Assembly (NCBI RefSeq): GCF_017948595.1
Contig: NZ_JAGFBV010000006.1
Location: 62,001 to 126,000 of the forward strand
Source of the DNA: Flavobacterium geliluteum
GTDB taxonomy: Bacteria > Bacteroidota > Bacteroidia > Flavobacteriales > Flavobacteriaceae
DNA: 64,000 bases
Direction of reading: 5' to 3'
Notes under the pieces: model-generated
What the model was told of the DNA's origin: nothing
Database searches by the model: none
Seen by the model: the letters and a program-made list of their open reading frames with translations, nothing else
Made by a program: the position numbers and the translations under genes
In this document: piece after piece, positions 54,659 to 64,000 of the stretch
How the letters are laid out: every line of letters begins with the position of its first letter
How positions within the stretch are numbered: position 1 is the stretch's first letter

Positions 54659-57040
54659 TTAGAATTTAAAGTTATAACTCACGGCAGGAACTACACCGAA
54701 AATAGATGTTTTTACGGCTTCATTATCACCTGTGTCTACGTTCTGGCGAAAATTGATCGAAGCGGCATTTTGTCTATTATACAGGTTATAGATACTAAAT
54801 ACCCATTCGCCCTTCCAATTTCTGCCCTTATTTTTTCTGGGTGTCAAGGTAGCCGAAATGTCTAAATGATGATAGGCTGGCAAACGATTTTCGTTACGCA
54901 ACCCATAACTCGGCACCGTAATTCCTAAATATTCATATTGGCCGTTCGGATAGGTTACAGGCTGTCCCGATTGCAAAGCAAAATTGGCTCCAAAAGACCA
55001 TTTTTCGTTCAAATTATAAGAGGATGTTATAGCAAGGTTGTGGGTTTTGTCATAAGCAGAGTTGTACCATTGTCCGTTGTTGATACCGCTTTCCTGTGGA
55101 GTTCTTCCCGGTGTTTGCTGCTCAGATTTTGATAGTGTGTACGAAATCCATCCGTTTAATTTGCCTTCATTTTTCTTAAACATAATTTCTAAACCATAAG
55201 AACGCATTCTGCCGTTTAAAATTACTTGTTCGATAGCATCATTTGCAATCAAATCGGCTCCATCGATATAATCAAGTCGGTTTTGAATTTTTTTGTAATA
55301 GGTTTCAGCTTCGATAGAATAGGCTCCGTCACTGATGTTTCTAAAGTATCCAAATGCCACCTGATCTGCAATTTGTGGTTTGATATAATTATCACTTGGC
55401 ATCCAGACATCAAGCGGAGTAGGCGATGAGGTATTCGAAATTAATTGAAGATATTGCGCCATTCTATTGTAACTGGCTTTTAAAGCCTGATCATCATTGA
55501 GCTGATATGAAACTGAAAATCGGGGTTCTAAGTTATTGTAACTTTTTATCGATTTGTTTTTACTAAAATATTGAGTAGAAGTAGGAATTCCTTTTTCGTA
55601 AATCTGAAGTTCAGGGTTGAAAGTCACCGGACTATCATTTTCATAATAATTAATTGTCGAAGCACCCAGACGATAAAATAAGCTGTAACGCAGTCCGTAC
55701 GAAACGGTGATTTTTGTCGAAAGTTGATTTTCAGCTTCTATGTAAACCGCTGGTTCAAAAGCATATTTTTTATCTAATTGATCGGGGTTAATTCCCGACT
55801 CGTCATTGCTTGGCTTGATAGTTCCCGGGTTAAATTCATAATAAATACCATTTAGACCATAATTCAATTTGAATTTATCCGAAATATAGTTCTTAAAATC
55901 ATATTTGATATTGTAGTTTTTAATGCCCGAATCCCATGTAAATCCGACAAAATCCAGATCAAGACCGTAATAATAATCACTGTAAATCAATGATAAATTC
56001 GAAAACAGCTTGTCTGAGTATAAGTGGTTCCAACGTAAATTTAGCGTTGAGTTTCCATAAATATTGGTAAAACTTTTGTTTAAACTAAAGACATCGCGAC
56101 CAAAATAACCCGATAAGTACAAACTGTTATTGTCGTTTAATTTATAACTTAATTTAGTATTCAAATCATAAAAATAAGCCGAGTTGTCTTTTTGATCTTC
56201 AGAAAATTTCAAGAACAAATGAGCGTATGAAGCCCTTCCGCCAATTAAAAAAGAACCTTTGTCTTTTACCAAAGGACCTTCGGCAAGAATTCTGCTCGAA
56301 ATCAATCCGATTCCACCATTTACATGGAATTCTTTGCTGTTTCCGTCTTTTTGGTAAATATCCAAAACAGAAGAAGCTCTTCCGCCATAGCGAGAAGGAA
56401 TACCGCCTTTATATAATTTTAAATCTTTGATAGCATCTGGATTAAAAACTGAGAAAAAACCAAATACGTGAGAAGAATTAAAGATTGTAGCTTCGTCCAA
56501 TAAAATTAAATTTTGGTCTGCACCACCACCACGAACATTAAAACCTGATGCACCTTCGCCAGCATTGGTAACGCCTGGAAGCAATAAAATTGATTTTAAA
56601 ACATCAACTTCTCCCATCACTACGGGCATTTTTTTTATGGTCGAAATAGAGAGTTTGTTGATACTCATTTCGGGCGATTTGATATTGATTTTACCTTTAT
56701 TATCAGTAATAACAACTTCCTCTAATTCTTCACCACCTTCGTTTAAAGCAAAATTATTCTTGGTGTTTTGATTTAAAATGATCGTTTTTTGAATGGTTTG
56801 ATACCCTAAATAGCTAATTTCGATCTGGTATTCGCCAGCTGGAACAGTAAGCGAATAAAAACCGTATTCATTGGTTGTAGTACCGATTTTTAGAGATGGA
56901 ATGTAAACATTTACACCAATTAAGGTTTCGTTGTTTTTAAAGTCTTGTATAGTGCCACTTAAAGTGAATTTTTCCTGAGAAAAGGAAGTCACAGTGGTGA
57001 AAATAATAATAAGAAATGCGGCAATTTTGTTTGTTATCAT
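54659..57040 (-). CDS. TonB-dependent receptor of the DUF4249-partner type
   Basis: About 793 residues from the ATG at 57040, which opens the signal peptide MITNKIAAFLIIIFTTVTS; an ATG at 57061 would add seven residues. A carboxypeptidase-regulatory-like domain (about 24-105; TLSGTIQDFKNNETLIGVNV) is followed by a plug with LPGVTNAGEGASGFNVRGGG, ADQNLILLDEATIFNSSHVF and LYKGGIPSRYGGRASSVLD. The barrel ends in an aromatic residue (AVSYNFKF). The protein is shorter than SusC. It is first in an operon with the DUF4249 gene and possibly the GyrI-like and DinB-like genes. Confidence 0.92.
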   Translation of the reverse strand: MITNKIAAFLIIIFTTVTSFSQEKFTLSGTIQDFKNNETLIGVNVYIPSLKIGTTTNEYGFYSLTVPAGEYQIEISYLGYQTIQKTIILNQNTKNNFALNEGGEELEEVVITDNKGKINIKSPEMSINKLSISTIKKMPVVMGEVDVLKSILLLPGVTNAGEGASGFNVRGGGADQNLILLDEATIFNSSHVFGFFSVFNPDAIKDLKLYKGGIPSRYGGRASSVLDIYQKDGNSKEFHVNGGIGLISSRILAEGPLVKDKGSFLIGGRASYAHLFLKFSEDQKDNSAYFYDLNTKLSYKLNDNNSLYLSGYFGRDVFSLNKSFTNIYGNSTLNLRWNHLYSDKLFSNLSLIYSDYYYGLDLDFVGFTWDSGIKNYNIKYDFKNYISDKFKLNYGLNGIYYEFNPGTIKPSNDESGINPDQLDKKYAFEPAVYIEAENQLSTKITVSYGLRYSLFYRLGASTINYYENDSPVTFNPELQIYEKGIPTSTQYFSKNKSIKSYNNLEPRFSVSYQLNDDQALKASYNRMAQYLQLISNTSSPTPLDVWMPSDNYIKPQIADQVAFGYFRNISDGAYSIEAETYYKKIQNRLDYIDGADLIANDAIEQVILNGRMRSYGLEIMFKKNEGKLNGWISYTLSKSEQQTPGRTPQESGINNGQWYNSAYDKTHNLAITSSYNLNEKWSFGANFALQSGQPVTYPNGQYEYLGITVPSYGLRNENRLPAYHHLDISATLTPRKNKGRNWKGEWVFSIYNLYNRQNAASINFRQNVDTGDNEAVKTSIFGVVPAVSYNFKF

Positions 57041-57122
57041 TGTCGTGGTTTTGATTGACATAGTTAAGAATTCTTACTAAATATTTCCGTAAATCAATTG
57101 TTAAACATTAGTTAAGATAAAA

Positions 57123-57150
57123 AAAGGCAACCATTGCGGGTTGCCTTTCT
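57123..57150 (-). terminator. Terminator of icd
   Basis: AAAGGCAACC (57123-57132) and GGTTGCCTTT (57139-57148) form a perfect 10-bp stem with a 6-nt loop. The A run upstream (57119-57125) supplies the U tract for the minus-strand transcript. Confidence 0.88.
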
Positions 57151-57179
57151 TAAAGTAGTATAATAACACGTGTTGATAT

Positions 57180-59492
<2,313 letters not shown>

Positions 59493-59630
59493 TCAGTCCG
59501 AAAACGGTGTAGTTTTCCGGATAAATACTCAAATTAGCAGATTGTTATTTCGGCGACTTAAAATTATCAAATCGGTGGTTTTGATATTAAAAAATTGCAG
59601 TTTTATTATTTTAAATTATAAGAATAAAAA

Positions 59631-59665
59631 AAAACTCGTTTCAAATTACTTGAAACGAGTTTTTT
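59631..59665 (-). terminator. Terminator of rplS
   Basis: AAAACTCGTTTCAA (59631-59644) pairs with TTGAAACGAGTTTT (to about 59663), and a long A run on the plus strand gives the U tract for the minus strand. Confidence 0.88.
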
Positions 59666-59684
59666 ATAACAAAGAGATAATAAA

Positions 59685-60035
59685 TTATCTTCTTTTATCC
59701 TTAATCTTAGCTTTTTTACCAGTAAGTTCTCTGAAGTAGAAAATTCTAGCTCTACGTACAGCTCCTTTTTTGTTGATTTCAATTTTTTGCAAAGCTGGCA
59801 AGTTTACTGGGAAGATACGCTCAACACCAATAGCTCCAGACATTTTACGAATAGTAAAAGTTTCTGTGTTACCAGAACCTCTTCTTTGAATAACAACTCC
59901 TTTAAAAAACTGAGTTCTTGTTTTTTCACCCTCTTTAATTTCGTAGTAAACTGTGATTGTATCTCCAGCTCCGAAAACAGGGAAATCTTTTTTAGCAACT
60001 AATTCGGTTTGAACGAATTTCATTAAATCTGCCAT
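59685..60035 (-). CDS. rplS: Large ribosomal subunit protein bL19
   Basis: At 116 residues this is the normal length. The L19 sequence is clear: FGAGDTITVYYEIKEGEKTR (about 21-40), FKGVVIQRRGSGNTETFTIR (about 44-63), GAIGVERIFPVNLPALQKIE and a basic tail ending VRRARIFYFRELTGKKAKIK. L19 sits at the interface of the two ribosomal subunits. It lies 145 bp downstream of trmD on the same strand but has its own well-spaced promoter. Confidence 0.97.
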   Translation of the reverse strand: MADLMKFVQTELVAKKDFPVFGAGDTITVYYEIKEGEKTRTQFFKGVVIQRRGSGNTETFTIRKMSGAIGVERIFPVNLPALQKIEINKKGAVRRARIFYFRELTGKKAKIKDKRR

Positions 60036-60108
60036 GATATCTTATAATTATGGTTTTTATATAGAGCAACATTCACGGATCTCGCCAGAGGTTAGTCTAA
60101 TTTTGGTG

Positions 60109-60138
60109 CAAAAATACAAAAAAAGTCGAAAGTTACAA
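60109..60138 (-). promoter_or_regulatory. Putative rplS promoter: TTG - 19 bp - TATTTTTG
   Basis: On the minus strand TTG (60136-60138) and TATTTTTG (60109-60116) have 19-bp spacing, the Flavobacterium optimum. The leader to the ATG at 60035 is about 70 nt, long enough for ribosomal-protein leader control, but no structure was identified. Confidence 0.6.
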
Positions 60139-60180
60139 GTCGAAAGTTTAAAAATGTTTTTGTTTTACAATTTTAAGATT

Positions 60181-60861
60181 TTATGACTCATTTAGCAAAT
60201 CCGGACGTCTGTTTTTGGTGTGTTCATACGCCATATCCTCGCGCCACTTGTCAATTTTGGCAAAATGACCGCTGGTTAAAACGTCTGGAACTTTCCATCC
60301 TTTATAATCTGCAGGTCTAGTATATATGGGTCCCGAAAGTAAATTATCCTGGAAACTATCTGTTAAAGCCGAAGTTTCGTCGCTTAAAACACCTGGAATT
60401 AAACGAATCAAAGCATCCGACAAAACCAACGCGCCCAATTCTCCTCCCGACAAAACATAATCGCCAATCGAAATTTCTCTCGTAATAAAATGATCTCGCA
60501 CACGCTGATCTACTCCTTTATAATGTCCGCACAAAATGATAATATTCTCATACATCGACATTGTGTTGGCCATCTTCTGGTTCAGAGTTTCTCCGTCTGG
60601 CGACATATAAATTATTTCATCGTAAGTTCTTTCGCTCTTCAAATGCGTTATACAGGCATCAATTGGCTGCACCGTCATTACCATTCCGGCACCTCCGCCA
60701 AACGGATAATCGTCAACACTTTTTTGTTTGTTGGTGGTATAATCACGAAGATTATGAAAATGAACTTCTACCAAACCTTTATCGATAGCACGTTTCATAA
60801 TCGAAGCCTCAAACGGACTTTTTAATAATTCGGGTAAAATGGTAATGATATCAATTCGCAT
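60181..60861 (-). CDS. trmD: tRNA (guanine-N1-)-methyltransferase
   Basis: 226 residues from the ATG at 60861, where the conserved [20 protein letters not shown] begins. The longer frame from 60927 adds 22 residues and would start upstream of the -7 box, so it is rejected. TrmD methylates N1 of G37 next to the anticodon. SPOUT-knot motifs: [13 protein letters not shown] (about 51-63), [12 protein letters not shown] (about 110-121) and [20 protein letters not shown] (about 129-148). It lies upstream of rplS, a common arrangement. Confidence 0.96.
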   Translation of the reverse strand: MRIDIITILPELLKSPFEASIMKRAIDKGLVEVHFHNLRDYTTNKQKSVDDYPFGGGAGMVMTVQPIDACITHLKSERTYDEIIYMSPDGETLNQKMANTMSMYENIIILCGHYKGVDQRVRDHFITREISIGDYVLSGGELGALVLSDALIRLIPGVLSDETSALTDSFQDNLLSGPIYTRPADYKGWKVPDVLTSGHFAKIDKWREDMAYEHTKNRRPDLLNES

Positions 60862-60887
60862 TGTTTTTCTTAAAAATTTATGAGTGG

Positions 60888-60895
60888 CAAAGATA
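60888..60895 (-). promoter_or_regulatory. Putative -7 box (TATCTTTG) of trmD
   Basis: On the minus strand TATCTTTG matches TAnnTTTG, 26 nt upstream of the ATG at 60861. Confidence 0.5.
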
Positions 60896-61151
60896 CAAAG
60901 TAAATTTTTGAGAAATTTAAAAAACAAAGCCTTAAAAATTAAAGAATTTACTGATATACAGAGTTGTATGCCAAATAAGGTAATAAATATGAGTTTCTAA
61001 ATTTAATTAATTGAATTTTAATTATTTAAGTGATAATTGTGTAAAATTACAGTATCTTTATGTAAGTTTTTTATATATTATAACACCTACTATTATAGTA
61101 TTAATCTTTAATGATTGAAATTTGACTAAAAACATCTAAAATAGTAATCTT

Positions 61152-61517
61152 ATGAAAAAAATTATTTTACTAACCGCGACATTAATAATCTGCGCATGCT
61201 CCAGTTCTAAAAATGATGGAGATAAATTAATCGGACAGACAAAAAATAAAGTTATGAAGAGTTTAGGTGCGCCTGTACGTACTTTGAATAATGATACCAA
61301 AGGCGAAATACTTATTTACGCTGATCAGATTTATACAAATTCTCATAGCCAGAATGGTTCTACAATGGTGGGCGCAAACTATTGGAAATATATGTTTGTT
61401 TACATCAATACGGAAGGAAAAGTTTCTTCATGGAGAAATGAAAAACAAGAATATCCGCCACAGCAAATTGATGCCGATAAATTAATTGGAGTTGATAATA
61501 TGTTGAGTGTAAATTAA
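61152..61517 (+). CDS. Small lipoprotein with SmpA/BamE-like core
   Basis: The 121-residue protein has signal peptide KKIILLTATLIICAC with a lipobox-like CACS (Cys about 16). The mature part starts with IGQTKNKVMKSLGAPVRTLN (about 27-46), the helix-turn pattern of SmpA/OmlA/BamE-type proteins, then beta strands (ILIYADQIY, YMFVYINTEGKVSSWR). It is a probable outer-membrane or periplasmic lipoprotein. A link to the BAM complex is a guess by fold similarity only. It stands alone. Confidence 0.72.
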   Translation: MKKIILLTATLIICACSSSKNDGDKLIGQTKNKVMKSLGAPVRTLNNDTKGEILIYADQIYTNSHSQNGSTMVGANYWKYMFVYINTEGKVSSWRNEKQEYPPQQIDADKLIGVDNMLSVN

Positions 61518-61875
61518 GTAAAGTGTTTTTTTTTAAATTGTTGTAAAAAAGTATCTTGTCAAATTAGATGTTTTTTTATTTGTAAAACTTTACTTAATAT
61601 CTTAAACTCATCAAATGAATAATTTTGATATCATTTTTTAATTCAATTATCCATTCTCCTGCTTCTCTTCTTTTTCATAAATAGAGTTTAATAGCTTTAA
61701 TGAATACAAATTATCGACAATTAAATATTTATTTTCGAGTTGGTAATTCAATTTAAAAGGAGAAATTTTTCCGTTTATTTTTGATTTTAGCTTTTTAAAT
61801 AAGACAAATCGATTTTCAAATTGAGTTTATTCATTAGGGAAATAGTAACTTTACATTGAGAATATTATTTTGAAA
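61518..61875. other. Gap holding a possible gene remnant
   Basis: 358 bp between the small lipoprotein gene and the isomerase gene. The left third is AT-rich filler. From 61647 to 61834 the minus strand has gene-like sequence split over two frames. Confidence 0.5.
61647..61834 (-). pseudogene. Possible frameshifted small gene remnant
   Basis: On the minus strand an ATG at 61834 opens a 15-codon frame (MNKLNLKIDLSYLKS, stop). A second frame, open from 61826 without an ATG, runs 59 codons to a TAA at 61647 and reads like real protein: FKKLKSKINGKISPFKLN, then LENKYLIVDNLYSLKLLNSI. Together they look like one short gene with a +1/-1 shift, or the end of a decayed longer one. No family is recognised. 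Confidence 0.3.
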
Positions 61876-62748
61876 ATGGTAACACGACGTACTTTTATAA
61901 TCAACAATAGTTTGGCTGCAACAGCTGTTCTGATTGCACCTTCATTAGCTTTTACAATGGATAAAAAGGAAATAGGTTTACAGCTTTATACTTTGCGAAA
62001 GGAACTCTCGAACAACGCAAAAGGAACTTTAGAAAAAGTAGCAAAAGCTGGGTATACAAACGTAGAAACCTATGGATTTTCTATTAAAGATCAATTTTGG
62101 GGATTGTCACCAATAGCATTAAAACAAATTCTGGATTCAAACGGATTGAAATCTGTAAGTGGACATTATAATTTGGGTAGCTTTTTGGTTGATGGAAATA
62201 AAACAGAACTCAAAGCAGCCATCGAAGCAGCGAAAATTTTAAAGAGTGAATACTTAACAATCCCGTGGGTTGATGAGCCTTACAGAAAAAATACAGACGA
62301 TTATAAAAAAATATCTGCAGCTCTTAACGAAGCGGGAAAAATGTGTCAAAACGAAGGTTTAAAACTGGCTTACCATAATCATGATTTTGAATTTGAAAAT
62401 CACAACGGTACTTCAGGCTACCAGATATTAATCCAAGAAACAGATAAACAGTTGGTTTATTTTGAAATGGATTTGTATTGGGTCGTTTTTTCAGGTTTAA
62501 ATCCAGTTGATTTATTTCAGCAAAATCCCGGCCGATTCAGCATGTGGCATGTAAAAGATATGGATAAAGTAAATCGAAAATTAAATACTGAAATTGGTTC
62601 AGGTTCTATTGATTTTAAATCCATTTTCATGGAAGCAAAACAATCCGGAATGCACCATTTCTTTGTAGAGCAGGAAAATAATTACAACCCAAATCCCTTC
62701 GATTCAATAATAAAAAGTCATGATTTTATCTCAAAAAAATTGATTTAA
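61876..62748 (+). CDS. Tat-exported sugar-phosphate isomerase/epimerase-like TIM-barrel protein
   Basis: 290 residues from the ATG at 61876 (a TTG at 61870 would add two). The twin-arginine leader TRRTFIINNSLAATAVLIAP predicts folded export. The mature part is a xylose-isomerase-like TIM barrel: IGLQLYTLRKEL (about 30), VAKAGYTNVETYGF (about 54), SVSGHYNLG (about 95), KLAYHNHDFEFE (about 165), YFEMDLYWVVFSG (about 195), FSMWHVKDMD (about 221) and HHFFVEQEN (about 258). The His, Glu and Asp residues at strand ends fit a divalent-metal site. The substrate is probably a sugar or sugar-like compound, unknown. It is followed 56 bp later by a cupin gene with its own box. Confidence 0.85.
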   Translation: MVTRRTFIINNSLAATAVLIAPSLAFTMDKKEIGLQLYTLRKELSNNAKGTLEKVAKAGYTNVETYGFSIKDQFWGLSPIALKQILDSNGLKSVSGHYNLGSFLVDGNKTELKAAIEAAKILKSEYLTIPWVDEPYRKNTDDYKKISAALNEAGKMCQNEGLKLAYHNHDFEFENHNGTSGYQILIQETDKQLVYFEMDLYWVVFSGLNPVDLFQQNPGRFSMWHVKDMDKVNRKLNTEIGSGSIDFKSIFMEAKQSGMHHFFVEQENNYNPNPFDSIIKSHDFISKKLI

Positions 62749-62771
62749 TCCTAAATATTGCCTGAAAAAAG

Positions 62772-62779
62772 TATTTTTG
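62772..62779 (+). promoter_or_regulatory. Putative -7 box (TATTTTTG) of the cupin gene
   Basis: TATTTTTG matches TAnnTTTG and ends 25 nt before the cupin ATG at 62805. Confidence 0.5.
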
Positions 62780-62804
62780 TAGCAATATCAATAAAATAGG
62801 TAAT

Positions 62805-63164
62805 ATGCAAAGTTTCGGTACCAGCAAAGAATTTATAAAAGGAGCAGAAATAGAGTGGGAAGTGGTTGGAGAAGGCGTTAAACGCAAAATTATGGCTTTT
62901 GATGATCGCGTAATGCTGGTTAGCGTACATTTTGAAAAAGGTGCTATTGGAGCTTTGCACGATCATTATCATACTCAGGTAACGTATATTTCTAGCGGAA
63001 AATTTGATGTAACTATTAATGGTGTTACTCAGACTTTAGAAGAAGGAGACAGTTTTTATATTCCGCCTCATGCAATTCATGGCGTTGTTTGTTTAGAAAC
63101 TGGAATTCTAACGGATGTTTTTAGTCCTATTCGGGAGGATTTCATGCAGGGAAGAACATATTAA
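62805..63164 (+). CDS. Single-domain cupin protein (KdgF-like pattern)
   Basis: The 119-residue cupin has motif 1 GALHDHYHTQVTYISSG, giving metal ligands H52, H54 and Q58 (Q in place of the common E), and motif 2 FYIPPHAIHG with H92. The H-x-H-x3-Q pattern with a late His is that of KdgF-like cupins, which linearise unsaturated uronates from pectin or alginate. That would fit a polysaccharide-using flavobacterium, but small cupins are hard to assign. Neighbours are a TIM-barrel isomerase and an MFS transporter, both possibly sugar related. Confidence 0.82.
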   Translation: MQSFGTSKEFIKGAEIEWEVVGEGVKRKIMAFDDRVMLVSVHFEKGAIGALHDHYHTQVTYISSGKFDVTINGVTQTLEEGDSFYIPPHAIHGVVCLETGILTDVFSPIREDFMQGRTY

Positions 63165-63234
63165 ATTCAAAACAGGTGTGGTTTTTAGTTTTAAATTTTA
63201 TATTTTTTTAAACTTTAGTTCTAAATTAGAATAG

Positions 63235-63242
63235 TATTTTTG
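63235..63242 (+). promoter_or_regulatory. Putative -7 box (TATTTTTG) almost abutting the MFS gene start
   Basis: TATTTTTG matches TAnnTTTG and its G is only 5 nt before the ATG at 63247. Transcription would then begin at or very near the start codon. Confidence 0.5.
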
Positions 63243-63246
63243 CCTA

Positions 63247-64000
63247 ATGAATTTATCCAAAACGAGTGTCTTATTTATGGCAGTTTGCACTGGACTTATA
63301 GTTGCAAATCTCTATTACTGTCAGCCTTTAATTGTTTTAATTGCCAACGAATTTAAAATTCCTGAAGCCAATGCGGGAACAATAACCTACCTGACTCAGG
63401 CGGGTTACGCAATAGGATTGTTTTTTATGGTGCCATTGGGCGATAAAATCGAAAGAAAAAAGCAAATTCTAATGACTACCTTAGCATCCGTAATCGCTCT
63501 AATTATTGCGGCTACGGCCAAAAGTTTCTTTATTTTGCAAATAGCATCTTTACTTATAGGAATCACCTCAATTGTTCCGCAGCTTATTTTGCCTTTGGCA
63601 GCGTCATTAACGAGTCAGGAACAAAGAGGCAAAGTCATCGGAACGATCATGAGCGGTCTGCTGGTTGGTATTTTGTTGTCGCGAACTCTAAGCGGGTTTA
63701 TAGGTCAGGTTTTAGGCTGGAGATCCATGTTTTGGATCGCTGCTGGCATTTGTCTTTTGATATTTTTTGCTATCCAAAAGAAATTCCCAGTCAATAAACC
63801 ACAGTTTTCGGGTACATACGGTCAATTAATACAATCACTTTTTACCTTAATAAAAACACAACCTGTTTTGCGCGAAGCGACCCTGATTAATGTCTTTTGC
63901 TTTGCTCAGTTTGGGGCTTTTTGGACTACTATGGTTTTATTACTTTCGGGTGCTCCATTTAATTTCAACAGTGCCACAATTGGTCTTTTCGGGATCGTAG
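63247..64000 (+). CDS. MFS transporter, 3' end cut by window edge
   Basis: An open frame from the ATG at 63247 runs to the right edge (251 codons plus one base). It starts MNLSKTSVLFMAVCTGLIVA; an in-frame ATG at 63277 is an alternative. At least seven TM segments are visible, with the MFS loop 2-3 signature GDKIERKKQILMT (about 69-81), FILQIASLLIGITSIVPQLI (TM4) and GWRSMFWIAAGICLLIF (TM6, about 157-173). It resembles the YgaY/YnfM-type drug or metabolite efflux family (start of TM1 with VANLYYCQPLI). The substrate is unknown. Confidence 0.9.
   Translation, partial: MNLSKTSVLFMAVCTGLIVANLYYCQPLIVLIANEFKIPEANAGTITYLTQAGYAIGLFFMVPLGDKIERKKQILMTTLASVIALIIAATAKSFFILQIASLLIGITSIVPQLILPLAASLTSQEQRGKVIGTIMSGLLVGILLSRTLSGFIGQVLGWRSMFWIAAGICLLIFFAIQKKFPVNKPQFSGTYGQLIQSLFTLIKTQPVLREATLINVFCFAQFGAFWTTMVLLLSGAPFNFNSATIGLFGIV

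Noticed and set aside
59542-59739. Plus-strand ORF of 65 codons between icd and rplS
   Set aside because: It runs through the rplS terminator hairpin and into rplS on the opposite strand, with low-complexity composition.
60862-60927. Twenty-two-residue extension of trmD
   Set aside because: The -7 box at 60888-60895 would lie inside it and the conserved TrmD N-terminus starts at 60861.

Overview
The window reads as chromosomal DNA of a Flavobacterium-like member of the Bacteroidota. Supporting signs are the low GC content, a SusC/RagA-type receptor, two further TonB-dependent receptors (one paired with a DUF4249 lipoprotein), -7 promoter boxes of the form TAnnTTTG in front of many genes, A-rich rather than Shine-Dalgarno-like leaders, and many short intergenic repeats. 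No rRNA, tRNA, CRISPR array, insertion sequence or prophage was seen. Most genes are housekeeping or ordinary flavobacterial accessory genes.

Layout. 1-2602 (-): a SusC-type receptor cut by the left edge, followed by a 1 kb gene-free region with phased GCAT repeats and divergent promoter boxes. 3.6-8.7 kb (+): a large FAD/Fe-S D-2-hydroxyacid dehydrogenase and an APC amino-acid permease. 8.9-11.8 kb: a PLP-dependent sulfur amino-acid lyase divergent from an Lrp/AsnC regulator, then a ParE/RelE-type toxin-antitoxin pair. 12-15.7 kb: lpdA, a lipocalin, a DoxX-like membrane protein and a DUF4349 lipoprotein. 15.9-20.7 kb (+): pabB, tilS and dsbD. 20.9-26.9 kb (-): an Amt ammonium transporter and two tandem exported amidohydrolase-like proteins. 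27-31.5 kb: comM/yifB, two exported proteins of unknown function and a zinc-ribbon protein. 32-40 kb (-): lysA, gltD and gltB. 40.3-44.5 kb: sucC, a DUF1456 protein, and an oxoamine-synthase-like PLP enzyme coupled to a dipeptide epimerase. 44.8-50.5 kb: a TerB-like protein, uvrB and a TonB-dependent receptor. 50.9-57 kb (-): rlmF, thiamine pyrophosphokinase, a DinB-like protein, a GyrI-like protein and the DUF4249/TonB receptor pair. 57-61 kb (-): monomeric icd, rplS and trmD. 61-64 kb (+): a small lipoprotein, a Tat-exported TIM-barrel isomerase, a cupin and an MFS transporter cut by the right edge.

Genes with clear shared roles: Amt (ammonium import) with GltBD (glutamate synthesis) and the monomeric isocitrate dehydrogenase (2-oxoglutarate and NADPH) outline nitrogen assimilation. 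Lpd and SucC belong to central carbon metabolism. RplS with TrmD, TilS and RlmF belong to translation and RNA modification.

The least explained signals lie between genes. There are at least two families of dispersed palindromic elements, one with hairpin arms that change together while the flanks stay similar. The upstream region of the first receptor carries 10-bp-phased GCAT boxes and a second promoter pointing into an apparently non-coding 760 bp. A run of 17 A residues ends in the icd start codon, a promoter box sits almost on the start codon of the last gene, and an intergenic region holds a likely frameshifted gene remnant. No clearly new multi-gene defence or metabolic system was found. 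The most novel-looking gene pair is the dipeptide epimerase plus the oxoamine-synthase-like enzyme.
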